From Puffinus mauretanicus (taxonomy: Eukaryota > Chordata > Aves > Procellariiformes > Procellariidae): a stretch of 64,000 nt of DNA. The notes below the pieces were generated by a model, which was not told where the DNA came from, did not search any database, and saw only the letters and a program-made list of their open reading frames with translations. The stretch is taken from contig JAJKFH010000115.1 of NCBI GenBank assembly GCA_023333565.1, positions 1,984,001 through 2,048,000 of the forward strand, read 5' to 3'. Shown here piece by piece: positions 26,022-39,505 of the stretch. Made by a program: the position numbers and the translations under genes. The number at the start of each line of letters is the position of its first letter. Within the stretch, counting starts at the first letter, position 1.

Positions 26022-26598
26022 CTAGTCCTGGTCATAATATCTGTTTCTCACTTCTTGCAAACATGAGTCAAGAATTCCTTCATTACAATCCAAAGTAAGA
26101 TCAGCCCTTCTACTCTGTCTGGGGAACTGTTCACTGGAAACTGGACCGTCGTGAGACAGGTTTTTCCTGAAAACTGGAGCAGCATTTTTCCTGGGAGAAC
26201 CCCCTTGTGTGATTGTTTTTCCTTGCAACTCACGTACACGTGCCTCTAGGGTCAAGGTAGGTTTTCCATCCCACTGCCTCATGTCCTCTCCGTGGTCATG
26301 CAGGTAAAACCACAGGGTGCCCCGTGGTGTGTACTTTCTATATCCTCTCTCTTGAGCAGAAGAACGCTGACCCTTAATGGCTGAGATACTGGTCCATACA
26401 GGTGGAGAATAGGACCTATCGTCTTTGAGTTGCTGGACCTCCCGGGACAGTTTCTCCACAGCTGAGACAAGGGAGGAGGAGACAGTTTCTTCATATTCCC
26501 AGAGATTGCTAATCAACTCATCTACCCTTGGTGCTTCTTCCTCTTTCCAGCACAGTACTGCCAATGAACTGGCATATGATGCTGGTGCGCTCTGTAGT
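26022..26598 (-). pseudogene. ERVL gag C-terminal part (copy 1)
   Basis: Matches the C-terminal third of gag in copy 2 (from the SAPLSYA-like block to YYDQD and the TAG). It contains a predicted helical stretch (VSAVEKLSREVQQLK) and the TPRGTLWFYL block. I see no CCHC zinc knuckle. The frame is open through this part. At about 26598 the match to gag on this strand stops abruptly and the next 400 bases are gag in the opposite orientation. Confidence 0.85.
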
Positions 26599-26601
26599 AA
26601 T

Positions 26602-27017
26602 ACAGACACGGTGGCTACTCAAAACCCCACGACAGGCACTGCGGCTACTCCAACCCCCACGACAACCTCTGTGGCTACTCAAACCCTGGCAACAGTCACC
26701 GTAGCTTCTCCAACCCCTGCGACAGGCACTGCAGCCACTCAAACTCCAGCAACAGTCACTACAGTTACTCCAACCCCCATGACAAGCACTGCAGCTACCC
26801 AAACCCCAGCAACAGGCACTACAGCTGAACCAGAGGACCAACCCTTGCTGGTATCCATTGCCCCTGTACAGAAGAGGAAATCTTGGAAGCAGAGGTCAGG
26901 TCGTTTAGAAAGGGATGGTGGAAGAGCAGGGCCATCACGAGGAGAGGAGGAGGAAGAGGAAGAACTCATAAACGAGACGGAAACCACCCGATCCCTATCC
27001 CTGAGTGAGCTGCGATG
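26602..27017 (+). pseudogene. Inverted gag segment of copy 1
   Basis: On the plus strand, opposite to the rest of the provirus, this segment matches copy 2 from about 50205 to 50590. It has decapeptide repeats (TVATQTPATG-like, about seven units), then a Lys/Arg-rich part, an acidic EEEEEE run and TTRSLSLSEL. The match ends at about 27017. It shows that copy 1 suffered an inversion joined with deletions on either side. Confidence 0.88.
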
Positions 27018-30000
27018 GGGTAATTTAGATTATTCTCTTAAGATAACGACCAACAGGTGAAAGATATGCAAGACCATAAAAAGAAAATAAGATTAAAGGA
27101 AGTCGTCAACTATGTTTCTCCCTGGACCGTGTCAAGGTTTCAATGCTAAAAAGTTACACTTTGTTCTCTTCCTTACATCTTGGGAGATGAGCTTTATGGA
27201 CTTTAACTAACCTTAGCTGGGTATCCAGACAGAAGAGATTTCACATTAAGACTTGAGCAGCAACCTGCACCCTGTATTGAATATTTATGAGGAAACTGCT
27301 GACTGAGATAGCCATAGCATCCTGTACCTCGTGATGTTCACATTGATTTTCTGTATTTAGAGATACTAAAGAAAAACAAATAAGTCAACTCAAGAGCCCT
27401 GGTTATTATCTCATATCAACTTAGGTATATACATGCACACCATAGGTTATCTGAAGCAGGTCTAGCTACGTCAGTAATCAGATCACACAGAATGTGCCTA
27501 CAACACCTTTGTCTTGGGTCTGATCCAGAGCTTTAACTTGTAAGCATCCTTACCTGCTGCTGTAGTGTGCAAATTATCAAGCAGCCATGAACAAGCATCT
27601 CAGCTGGAGATGGCAACTGACAACACAGCAGCAATAAGAAACAGCTTGTTCAGTCATCCATCAGTTGTATCTGACTGGGTGAACACTTGTCTACTCCAGC
27701 AGCCATTTACTTACAATTCTTTGAAAGCATCTGTAGCAGTGACTTTTATGGAAAAGGACTAGCTGCAAATTATAGCAGAGAGACTATCCAAGAAACTACT
27801 CTTGCTCGTGCTTCTTATTGCACCCAGGAATCCATTTCTGCCTCCCATCCAATGTTTTACACAGCACACCATGCTGAATAAAAAAGAGTACTACTTCAGT
27901 AGTCTAGAAGAAAGTTTATAAAGTCTGAGGCAGATATGAAGTTTGTGTTCTGATTCTCCACAGAGAGCTTGTGAAGGAGTTGGCTAAAATAGAAGTACAG
28001 TGGGGATAGAAAGGGGAATTAATTAATATTTAAGATTTCAAAGCCAATTCATGAGTTTGAAACAAATCTACTTTCCACTCTATTCTACTCTCCATCTTAT
28101 TTCATTGCTTTGGTGACTTAAAAAAGAAAAGAAAAAGTGACACAGAAGTTTTATTAAAATTTTCTGAACTAACTTTGTTAAAACTTTCCTCCACTAAAAG
28201 CCTGGCTTCAGTAGTAAAATGAAGTTTTTAAGCAAACCAACAGACTTGATAGTTCTTCTATTAACCTACCTAAAATCTTTAAAAAAAACCACAACAACAT
28301 TGAAAAGGTTTATTTTGAGAACAATACTTTTGAAAAGATATATATTTAAACAAAGAAGCAAGAAAGTGCTGATTATTGGATTTTCTTCACTACGTACAAG
28401 AGAATGAGAAGCCTGATTGTCGGAGAATCAATAAGAACAGGCGGGCAATATAAAACAATAATTTTAAATAGCCAAGTAGTACACAGATACTCATACATGT
28501 CCTCTCTTTCGTGGGCCAGTTTCATGATCTCTGCCTGTTGCGAGTAGCCATTGCTGGGACAAATGTAGAAGGATGTAATTTTTGAACAGCCTGAGTGCTC
28601 TACAACTTTTGCCAAAGATCAAAATAAACAAAACAATTGATTATGTACTCCCTTTTCTGCTTTGCTCTAAAAGACCTAACTAGTTACTATTGTGTCCTGA
28701 CTTAACAAAGAGAATGCACACTACATTTTGCTTTAATGAAGAGATCCTATTGCAGAGATGCTTAAAAAGTAAATCAGGACTTCGCATAACTGTGAGACAC
28801 ATAGCTGCAGAATATCAGGAATAACCTATACAGCACCTACATTCAAAAGCCCTAGAAAGACAGCTTTGTAACACTAAGAACTGAGCACTACAGCAGATAT
28901 TAAACCTGGAACCTGTAACGAACATGTGTAAGCAATCTGATTTTTTTTTTTCCCATGTTCCTGACTCTTTTCTCATTACCATATCTCTCTATTTGCTACC
29001 CCCTCCCAATGTTTGTTCCTACTTGCAGACTATTAAAAAAGCCACGGTGGCAAAGGACAGCAAAGTGAAAGTTCCCTCTCTTCTTCCACTCCATCACAGT
29101 CCTAGGCCTTGCCCCATTCATTGTATTTTGGTTTTCTGAGCACAGCTCACTCCTAACACTGACTGACTTGCTCATTTGATGTTCTCAGTTGCCAGGATCC
29201 AAAAACTACTGTACACCCACCTTTTTATCTTTCTCCATTTCATATTTACCACTTTTTTCCCCCACACAAGGCTGTTCTGGCTTGCTACAATTCCTATTAT
29301 ATCTGTCACTTTGCCTATTTCTCTGCTACACCTTTCCATTCTAAGCTAGCTACTCTCTCCCACAGTTTTTTCCACTGGAACAGAAAACTGCAAAGTCAAA
29401 CAGGACAGCAGTTGCTATGACGTGTGTTAAAGCAACCACAAATGCCATCTTTTACCTCATTTAAGTTTTCTAAGTAGAAACAGAAAAATGTCAGTGTGGT
29501 TATGGAACACTGCTATGCTATGGGCAGACAGACTGAAAGACACCTCTGATATGAGTCAACATAGTCATCTTGTGATGAATTCTTTCAGTTACAGTATAAT
29601 TAACACATTTTTTCTATGTTTTCTTTTTTCTTCTTTGTAAGGAGGACAAATAAAATATGTTTTCTAATGTAAATAAATATGATTTTGTTTAATTAAAACA
29701 TCCTTATAAACATTGTCTGTAACATTAAAACCTCTTTCAGGATTTAAAAAAGAATTAAGTTTGCAAGATGTTCTGATCTAAGTTATCTCCTTTAATATGT
29801 TTCTAAAACAGAGATGAGAGTTAAAACAAACTTTTGAAAGAGAACAAAACAATGACTGCTCTGAGTCTTCAACATCTGAAAGCCTGCAGGAAGGAATGAG
29901 CTTAGAAGCGACACTAGGAATGCAGTTTCTACTAGACAGGAAGAGGAAGCCACTAGCAAGTATGGGATTTGCCAGTGATACATAGGTTCCTATTAGATTC

Positions 30001-30134
30001 CCTTTTAGGAGATAACTAATCCAAAGCTCATCCTAAAATTAAAAGCCCTATTTGAACTGGGAAGAGGGGAAATGACTAAAACACATGATATGGGGTAACA
30101 AAATGAGTAGGATGACTATCTAGTGGCTAGAGCT

Positions 30135-30331
30135 AGGTTGTTTGGTTGTTTTTTGGCATTTTTGTTGGTTGGGTGGGTTGGGTTTGGGTTTTTTTTGTTT
30201 TGTTTTGTTTTGGTTTTTTTGTGGGTTTTTTTGTTTGTTTGGTTGGGGATTTTTTTGTGTGTTGTTTTGTTTTTTGCTTGTTTGGGTTTTTTGGTTTTGT
30301 TTTGGGTTTTTTTTGTGTGTGTTTTTTTTTA
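30135..30331. repeat. T/G-rich low-complexity tract with a G4 motif
   Basis: About 200 bases made almost only of T and G, with units such as TTTTG and TTTGG. At 30171-30188 it has GGGTGGGTTGGGTTTGGG, four G-triplets with loops of 1, 2 and 3 bases, a canonical G-quadruplex motif. Several frames stay open here only because the composition lacks stop codons; they are not genes. Confidence 0.9.
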
Positions 30332-31111
30332 AAGCAGCAATAGTGTGCTTGAGTCAGTGACACAGCTGGAAGCCAAAAATCTCCCAAGTCAAAACTCCTT
30401 GTTCCCCTTCTGACCAGCAGACTCTACAACCTCATTAAGGCATAACACATATCAATGCTATTTTATATCAATTGATTATGGCTTAGAGCAAATTAAAAAA
30501 GACAGTATTGTTCCTGTTTTGATCATGCCTGTGAACTAATCCAACCCAACACAACATGTTTGTGTCAAAAGAATACTATATTCTAAATAAATTCTTGCAA
30601 AGATGTAATTATGTAAACAGCCTCAATACATTTCATGTTAGTGCTTATTATTTTATCTTAATCTTAAGTACTACTGTAATTAAAATTTCATTATCAGCTA
30701 TCAATTGACTCATCCCTGAACATTTTGTAACAATTAAAGAATATCACCCCGCCTCCAATTTACCCTCTTCTCTTGAGTTGCATAAATATGCTATATGCCT
30801 GTTTAAAACTGAAGTACCTAATGGGAGCAACTAAAACTTTAACAAATCAAACATTTAGCAAAACATCCGAAACAGCAATCAAAAAAGCAACCAACCAACC
30901 TCCTTTCTACCCCTTTTTATACAGTTTCCTTGTAAATCCAATAGCAAAGCCTGGGACACATGCAGGAAATCAATTAATTTGCTACTACCTCTTTGCAGGG
31001 ATTCATTAGCAGGCAAAAGAAAAATAGCAGCAGGTATGGGACATACAATTGCTGCCTGAATCTCTAACCAAAGGAATTTGAGCTGACAAAGAAAAATTGA
31101 CTTCTAGCTGG

Positions 31112-31175
31112 GTTTTCCTATTGGTTTTCTATTCTTGCCTAGTTAACTTTAATAATAGCTAACCAATAGGAAAAC
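31112..31175. repeat. 15-bp perfect inverted repeat
   Basis: GTTTTCCTATTGGTT at 31112-31126 is the exact reverse complement of AACCAATAGGAAAAC at 31161-31175, with a 34-base loop. Each arm contains a CCAAT pentamer. It could form a hairpin or be the ends of a small decayed transposon; no duplication flanks it. Confidence 0.75.
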
Positions 31176-34100
31176 AAAACAGCAGGAGAGGGTATTCCTG
31201 CGAGTCAAATCAATCTCCACTGAAGTCGTAGCCATTGCCTGCCCCAGTCCCAGGCACCAGAATGCTCAGGGACTGAAAAATAAAACATCAGCAAAGTTAA
31301 AAGCTATACGGCATATCCAAAAGGTTAGTCACGTCTAATCTCTTCTGTTGCTGAAGCATGAGTAGTATCCTGATATCAAAGTAACTTTCATAAACATGAG
31401 TTCTGATTATTTTAAGTTTCATCCTTCAAATATAGTCTTCAAGCCAGCCTCAGGTCATTACAGCTTTTAAAACAACTGAAGAATCCTGCAAAACTTTCAA
31501 ACAAAGGAATGTGAGTGCCCTTCACAATTCAATCAGCTTCCTCAATGACTCCTGTATAGCTGAAGTCTCCTGTGTCTTTTGTTTGAAATCTGGTATAACA
31601 AGCATCCATTTCAGAATATGACATTGGTGTTCAAAGTTGAGGTTTTGTTGAGCAGAGAAAGAAAGAACAAACGAAAAGAAAAAACAAAACCCCCTCAGAA
31701 TTATCATCTTAACACACAGAATAGTTTATCATTTTACCTTTAGATTAACAGTAATAGAAAAAAAAAAAATTTTCTTAGCAGAAGGAAAAATCTGAGCGGG
31801 TGCATAAAAGGAAATAAAAAAATCAGAATTAAGAACGATTCAAAACTAGCGGAGGCTGACTCAAAATCATATCCTACCAAACTGCTCAAAAACTTATAGT
31901 TACATTGACACAAGGGATATTCACACTGCTAGTGAGGGAGGGGCTTTCAAGATGCTATGAGGATATCTTCCCTGCTCCAGGAAAGGGAAAAGTCTTGGCT
32001 AGGAGACGCTGAGAAAACATATGCCAAATATCCTGCTTTGTTATCCAGCAAGCAGTGGCTGACACTATCTGTTCTAAGCTCTCCTCTTTCTTTCATGCAC
32101 AGAAGTACAAACAACGATGGATTACATGGTATTTAGAATTAAACCCTGCATCTGGATTCAGATTAAGCTTCCTTTCTTCCTTGCCTCTAAGCATATTTAG
32201 TATTGTGGGCAGTATGGAACCAAGTGACCAACTATTAGTCAACCTATAGCGATAGGTTATTTCTTTGATATAGCATCTTCTGGTGGCTCCCTATTCCAGC
32301 TCCGTATTTCAGTTGCTTGGTTGTTTTCACATAAAAGAAGGTGTTTCACTAATCTCTTGTTTGGATGTCCAGGAAAGATATTTGAGCTAAAGCTGCTATT
32401 GATTTGAATTTAAGTTTAGAAAACTGCACAGAACTAATAGAACTAATAGAAAGGAGTGCAGCTTCTTAGACGAGAACACCTGATGAAGAAACCAGTAATT
32501 CTCTATATATCCACCACTAGGACGCTGTTGTACTTTGTCTACAGTAATGGCTTAATGACTTCAGTTAAAATCTTCACTGAAACAATCTGCTTGTTATTTC
32601 TGGTTGGTCTAATCCAGTTAGAAACTACTTATTGCATTACCTTTGGCTTCTACGGTTAGTTTCATTACGGTGCCAATATCTGCATTTCTCTGTTTCCAAT
32701 AAATATAGCTAGCATGCTATCTGCCTCTTAATGAGGTTCACCAGACAATATTTGTATCCCATTTTCAGTTTGTTTTTTAGCTGTGCTAATGTTTCCATTG
32801 TTCTGATGAAATTTTCCTTGTTGGCAATGTGCCTCAGAAAAGGTATTTCAGGAAACTTAAGCCAAAAATCAGTCAGTCATGTCTAAGAATGAAAATGGAT
32901 GCAACCATTTATTTTTCTCATTTAGAAAAAAAAAGTCTGTTCAAGTGTGCAGCTGACAGTCTTTAGCATCTCTGCACATCTGTGCAGAAAATAAAAATCT
33001 ATCCAATGGAAAAATAAAAAGAACCCAACAACACTAGCTCTGATATTATCATAGATTGTGTCATAATGTATACACATAACCAGAGAGAATTATGATTATT
33101 TGCATAATGCAACATCACTTTTTAGATTTTTCTGGCCTTTTACTGCTTGGCTTAGCAACTTTACTGTTCTTTTGCATACTGTTTATTTCTAGTAATTACC
33201 CCTTACTACAAAAATGTTAGGCTTTTGGGTTGGTTCCATTTGGTTTGGAAATTGTGGAAAAAAAATTAACAGGGTTATTCTCAGAGTAATTCATTTATTT
33301 ACTGACACATACTCAAAGTCCCATATCTCTCAATAGCAGTATAAACATGCACAATGAATGCACTCACAAGGCTCCCACGTCAACCTTTTCCCCCTTCAGC
33401 TAAGTACAGAGTTTTCTGCCTCTTCATGTCTGTTTCTTAAAAAAAAAGTAAAATCCATAATCTTCCATTCTCTTTCACCTTCCATATAGTTTATTATGCT
33501 AAAAATCATTCTCTGGTCACTTTATGCTATGTATACACTCAATTCCTGAAACTGGGAGCTTATCTGTAGATCTTACAAATGCAAGATCTACATTTTTGTA
33601 GACAATTTTATGTAAGCAATTTAAAAACGAGCTGGTAATTCTAAGGTGTTTAGCTGAAAATGCATGAATTTTAACTGGACACACAAGAATTCTGCTTTGA
33701 AAATGGGGTCTTTTAAGATGTCTCAAGCTGAGCCCTGAAATTAACCTGTTATTTTAAAAACACTTGCCTGCATATAATAGCCTTCAAAGTCTTTGTTACA
33801 GTACTAATGCCAACACAGTTTTGGAAATTTAGAATGCAGTGAGTTGGAGCAGTAGAAGACCCAGAAAGACTCATTATAAATCTAGAAAGGTTTCTCAGGC
33901 ATCATGTGCCCTCATCTTTGTGGGAGGCATACAGGAAGATTAACAAGAAAATACGTTTTGCTGTCTGTCTCACACAGCAGCAGGGAGCAGAATAATGGTT
34001 AAAGTGAGCATCAGATGTATTTTTGAAAGGGAAGATGAGAACTGAATAGGTACTTCAGGAAGCAGAAGCAAGAGATTTAGTGACAAGTTAGAGTTTGCCA

Positions 34101-34567
34101 AATTCAGTTCATTCCCCTGCCCAAAGAATAAAATGGGAACTAACACTTAAGCTACTTGAAAAATTCTAGTTTCCCCCTGATAAATCACATATCTAGACAA
34201 ATACCCAATTAAACGACTCATTGAAATAAAATATGTCCCTCTTTTTTTTCTATTGCTCCAATATTTCATTTTATAGTCTCGGTAACATTTTCAGGTGTGT
34301 AGTTACCTCAGAAGGATTACAAATTTAATCTGAAGTCATAACTGAAAACTCATCACTGGGAACCGAGGCCAGGAACACTTCTGACTGACAGGGAGCAATA
34401 CAGAGCTTGGATTCTTGAGAGCCTCTAGCAGTATGCATAGATATCACTCTTCTATCCAAAGGGAATAGTGAACGAAGGTTCACAATTAGAGCCATCTTGG
34501 TAACAAGCTTTTTATTTCCTAACCCTCTCATCACCTACCTATCTGGATTATAAAAATGTAATCACTT

Positions 34568-35153
34568 TGTGCTGTGGTAGAGTTAATTTTCTTCATAGTA
34601 GCTAGTATGGGGCTATGGTTTGGATTTGTGCTGGAAACAGTGTTGAAAACACAGGGATGTTTTCGTTACTGCTGAGCAGGGCTTACACAGAGGCAAGGCC
34701 TTTTCTGCTTCTCACCCCACCCCACCAGCGAGTAGGCTGGGGGTGCACAAGGAGTTGGGAGGGGACACAGCTGGGACAGCTGACCCCAACTGACCAAAGG
34801 GATATTGCATACTATATGACGTCACGCTCAGCATACAAATCTGGAGAAAGAAGAAGGAAGGGGGGGACGTTCAGAGTGATGGCATTTGTCTTCCTAAGTA
34901 ACCGCTAAGCGTGATGGGGCCCTGCTTTCCTGGATATGGCTGAACACCTGCCTGCCAATGGGAAGTAGTGAATGAATTCTTTGTTTTGCTTTGCCTGCGT
35001 GCGCGGCTTTTGCTTTACCTATTAAACTGTCTTTATCTCAACCCATGAGTTTTCTCATTCCTACGCTCCCGATTCTCTCCCCCATCCCACCAGTGAGGGA
35101 GTGAGTGAGCGGCTGTGTGGTGCTTAGTTGCCAGCTGGGGTTAAGCCACAACA
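34568..35153 (+). mobile_element. Solo LTR, ERVL-type, divergent subfamily
   Basis: Runs from TGTGCTGTGGTAGAGTTAA to TTAAGCCACAACA and is flanked by a perfect 5-bp duplication, CACTT (34563-34567 and 35154-35158). It shares the family blocks with the other LTRs: TTTGGATTTG, TGACGTCA at 34817-34824, ATTAAACTGTCTTTATCTCAACCCA with ATTAAA at 35021-35026, and TGAGTGAGCGGCTG near the end. It has extra U3 sequence (about 34700-34790, CCCCACCCCACCAGCGAGTAGG region) that the provirus LTRs lack, so it belongs to another subfamily. Confidence 0.92.
34817..34824 (+). promoter_or_regulatory. CRE in solo LTR
   Basis: TGACGTCA followed by GCATACAAAT, a decayed TATA position. Confidence 0.5.
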
Positions 35154-38100
35154 CACTTCTCCATATTATTTTTTCCCTGTTTGTTCCTCGTGGCAATGCC
35201 TGTACAGTTTGGTAGACTACAGGCATAGAAGAAGGCTCGAGAACAGCATTTGGTAGGTGCCACTCTACATATATATTTCTGCCCATAAATCATCTGTGCT
35301 CCATTGCTGCATGACCACCTGATCTCAAGGCAGCTGAACTTATGCACCACAGGCACCCTTGCTGTTGTTCCTCATGACATCAGACACTTTAAAAAGGATC
35401 ATTCAGCTAACTTGTCTCAACTGCATCTCCTACGTAATGTCTCTGCAAGACACCACACCCGGTGGCAGACATGGTAGAGCACATACATCTGTACCTAATC
35501 TACATACAAAGCAATCCAAAGCCATGCTGTGGAACAGAACCGACTCAGGCTTTCTTCCTGACACAGCTTGTTTTTTGCGTTGAAGCCTGTGGATGCAGAT
35601 AAGCACGCTGAACGTCACATAAGGTTCAGCCATAACACAAGTTGTTCTGGAAATTTTAACTGTAACACAGAGGGTGAACAAGTACAGAACGAGCACAGTG
35701 AGAAAAAGAGACGAGAAAGAACAGCGGGGAAAGAAAAAGGGATGGAAATGTACATATCCTCAGAGATGCAGGAACAGAATAGAAGAATAAAGAGGTATTC
35801 AAAATACATCTCTGAATTATAACTAAACTGAAGAGAGTAATAATACCTGTTGAACCTGAAGTCATCATTTGCACAGATCTGTTACAACACTACAAACAAG
35901 CCTTGCCAAGGAACCACTACCCTAGCTAGAGCTGAACAGCTGTGTTTTTGTTGCCACAGACAGATATGAATGAACTCCTAGCAGCAGATTACCCATGTTA
36001 CCTATCAGTCAGTCACTTTCCATGAGTTTGAACAAAGGCACCTGATCTTGTTGTTGTCACAGCGTTGTTCCACTCTGTCAAACTATGCTTTCCTGACTGC
36101 TTTCAGATCCAAGAGCTATGCAACGGGGCAATATGGAACTGCAGCGATGAGGATATTCTTTGCAAAAATTATTTGCTTGATGTAAACAGATTTGTACTTC
36201 AAGCCACGTGCAGTATCTGTCTTCCCCCCCCCCTCCCCAGAGGATTTAATGCTTTTTTTATATTTTGTTTTCCCACTGCAGCACATTACCGAAATGCAGA
36301 AGTCTATTATATCTAATCCCACACACTCTCCATAAAGGACACAGGATCACAGAGAGAAGTGTTCAGAACTTCAAGAACGCCAGACAGCTTTTAATCCTTA
36401 TTTAGTTCCTTTCTGTATGTATGTTATAACTCCTTTTTTAATTTTCCACAAGATCCCTGCTTAAATCAAAAACTCAGAAAGGATAGCAATTGCTTCTTGG
36501 TTGACTAGTCAATATTTTGCTTCCTATTCATCATTCATTTTGTGACCTCAAACTTTATTTACTATCTGCTGCTCAGGCTCTGCTATGAAGACAGAATTAT
36601 TAATTCCCTTAATAGATTTTTCTATAGCTCTCATTATTCTGGCATCCAAGTACTTCACAAAAAATAATAATGGTTACGAAAACTCATGAGATGAAAAAAT
36701 ATTTATCCCATTCTACAGACATAGAACTGAGGAAAAGAAAAAGTAAGATGTGTAGGACTTAAGACACCTAGAACCAGGTTTTTCAGAGTAACTGATTTCA
36801 GGTAAGTATTCATATCTTTATATAACACTGTGCCTTGTCTCTCCATAGGGTTACTTTGAATAGTTTTACCTCCAGCCCTTGCAACTACTCTACTATTACA
36901 TGAAGACCAGCTTTATTATTCCAATAGACTTTCTGTACAGCAAAGTAATTGCACCGGATCATGTCTGATACTTATGGTTATTTTCTCTGTAGGTTCTTGA
37001 GTGATTAATAAAATATCTGACCTTATGGTATAGCCTCTCACCGGAAGCACTGGTTTATGATTCCCATCCTAAGCTATACTGGCCACCTACTTCCACAGAC
37101 CCTGCAAGCCCTAAGAGTTCCATCCTGATGGCAAGTTTTGCTGATGCTAACTTTTTTCCTTAATGTTTTAGAAAACTCAATTTTAAAAATTCAAGAAGTA
37201 CCTTGAGGAAGAAAAAGCAAGCAACTTCATTAATTTGAGGTATTTACCCTTCCCTCTCGCCCCCTTGAAGAAAAGGGGGCATAAAAGAGAGAAGCTAAAT
37301 ATAGCATAACAATAATTGAGAAGAAACTAAGCACTGCTGCTGAATGGCAGGCAGAACTAACATACAAAACCTCTGTTTATTTATGGTACTAAAAGATTGC
37401 TTTTATTCCCCAAAAGGGATAGCCAAAGACAGTTTTATATCAAGATATTCTTCCTTTCTCCCTTCCCCATACTCCTAAGAGAAAGCATGTTTGAGAAGAG
37501 GTGAGTTACATCAAGCATACTGCTACCTCAGTGAATAGACAGAAGTCAGAGATGTCACCTGCTAGAGTCGTTCACCAACTTCTCCTTTCCCTTCATTTTA
37601 TAGCTAATTTTAGTTTTTTCAGTTGCAGTTAGTATGTAGATGCCTTACGCTGGGTTCATCTCAGACCTCACAGTCTGTAGATAAGGTATCTCACTTAAGT
37701 TCATTGTCTAGACTGTACATAATCAAGAGCTGTCAGACTCAAACACCTTCTTCAGGACAGGGTAAGTCAACATCTAGAATTACATACTCATTGACTACAC
37801 AGCCTGGATATCTAGGCTTCGCACTTAACTTAAAATACAGAAGACAGTAGAAATAAACATACCAACTTACTTTCAAAGCATAAGCAATCAGATGATAGGC
37901 AAGCCTAATTTTTTAGCAACTATATTTCAAGCCAAAAAACCCAGCTAAAAAATGCAGACATACTCAGAACTATGAAATTAAGCAGCCTTCTTTAATCCAG
38001 GCAACTTGAGAAAAACGAACAGCCCCTAGTTAATTTTCACAAAACTTTCATAGGCGATGCCCATTTTAAAAGAATAGCTGTTCCTGAACATTAACCTAGT

Positions 38101-39409
38101 CACAAACAATTCATTTTCCCTACCTTTTAGGTTAACAAACCTTTTCTTCTGCTCATCAGGTCAGTCCCCTCTAGCCTCCTTAAACTAAAAGAGAGAAATA
38201 CCAATAACAGTAGAGAAATCCTCTAGTCACTGCAGCAACAGCAAATATAATGATTTCCAGGAGCCCGGTCTGAGCAAAGGCCTGTTAAAAACAGGAGCAC
38301 AGCACAGGTGTGCCAGTAACAGAGCTAATGAGCAGCACATGTTTTCAGTTTAAACGCTTAATTTAAAGCCTCTTCTGAGCCAGGAGAATCTTGGGAATGG
38401 AGATAACAGGCAATCAGTGACCTTGTCAGCCTAAGAAAGCAAGATTTGAATTCAGTTTTATTGCCAGTAGACTGCTAGGTCAGTACTTACTGGGTGGTTT
38501 TTATTTATTCCATGGAGAAAAAATGATGCTTTTATAGTCACATCATCTAGAAAGAATTTCTGAGAGTAACACCAGAATGAAGAAAGGCTTTGAATTGTTG
38601 TGCACGGTCATACTGCTTTACCTTATACTATATCTCATTAACTTGCTTTATCTAGAGGCTGAGAACAGCATTAGGGTAATAGAGACCGAATAAAGTGTAT
38701 CTTGTATGTACTTGTTAATTGTCCCATCTTGGACTTAACCCATGCTATTAAGTTCCATGCCAAAGTGATTACAAGCTTATTCAGATCAGAAGAGATTTGG
38801 TCTTGTTCCACTGCTGCACAGACAGGTAAAGGTCTAGCGGCTTTCTGCCCTCTTAGCTCCTCGCTTTGTGCTCTTATGCTGCAGCTTCTGATAATGAAGG
38901 GAATTATCAGAATTTCGGCAAGCCACTGTGACAGAGAACCTTTAACAGTAATTAACAGGTGACTGCTTCCAGCCCCTTCTTCTGCTTTGTCCTTTTAGAG
39001 ATGGGGAGGAAAGGATGGAGCACAGACTGATGAAGAAACAGGAAAATGTGGAGACAGGACAGAAAAACAGGGACAAATAAAATCTGAGAGCACTCTCAAA
39101 GCAGGAGGAAGCATCCACATACGTGGTATCCGTCGCCTTGTCTAAAGTATCTCTGCCTTTCCTTAAGGGCTTTGACAGGACAGAATTAAAGCCTTTTCCT
39201 AAAGACACCAGAATTTTTTCTACAAAGGAACAGGAAATTTTGGAAGAAGGCCTCCGTATGATGGAAGGAACATTTTACGTCTGGAAACATCTCTATACCT
39301 TCCTACTCCTAGCTTCCCTCACTACTGCCAAGTGGGAAGAAGCTCAATAGAAGAGCCTCCTGGGCACAGGCGAAACCTCTACCTGATTTGAAGAGGGGCC
39401 TCCAGGAAA

Positions 39410-39505
39410 ACTCTGCTCTAAGGCCCTCGGCGGGCTCGCCGGGAGCGGCAGCCGCCTCCGCTCTGCGGGCGTTTGCTGCCTCCTGCTGCCCGGCGCTCGG
39501 GATGG
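39410..39505. other. Small CpG-rich patch
   Basis: About 95 bases rich in G, C and CpG (CTCGGCGGGCTCGCCGGG and following) in otherwise AT-rich DNA. It is too short for a classical CpG island. It might be a first exon or a fragment of a GC-rich repeat. I see no splice-supported frame. Confidence 0.5.

Larger units (their letters stand above)
21892..27017 (-). mobile_element. ERVL-type provirus copy 1, 5' LTR lost
   Basis: A class III (ERV-L-like) endogenous retrovirus on the minus strand, inserted into the ancient CR1. In its own 5'-to-3' order it has: a piece of gag in the wrong orientation (26602-27017, plus), the gag C-terminal region, protease, RT, RNase H, integrase, a short 3' noncoding part and the 3' LTR. 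The 5' LTR, the leader and the gag stretch equivalent to copy 2 50590-50970 are missing. Matching segments align base by base with copy 2. The flank next to the 3' LTR is CAAGA (21887-21891). The same five bases occur at 27069-27073, but a 5-mer match without an LTR edge is weak evidence. Confidence 0.93.
27018..34562. other. AT-rich DNA, no gene seen
   Basis: Flanking DNA after ERVL copy 1. It contains the T/G-rich tract at 30135-30331 and an inverted repeat at 31112-31175, both listed separately. No exon-like frame was recognised. Confidence 0.6.

Noticed and set aside
26518..26841. Cys/Ser-rich 107-codon frame on the minus strand
   Set aside because: It is the antisense of the gag decapeptide minisatellite; copy 2 shows the same shadow frame.
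27069..27073. CAAGA as the second half of a target duplication for ERVL copy 1
   Set aside because: It matches the five bases at 21887-21891, but no LTR edge is next to it and a 5-mer match nearby is easily found by chance.
30123..30387. Several overlapping open frames on both strands
   Set aside because: They exist only because the T/G-only composition lacks stop codons; the translations are Phe/Gly/Val or Lys/Pro/Thr runs.
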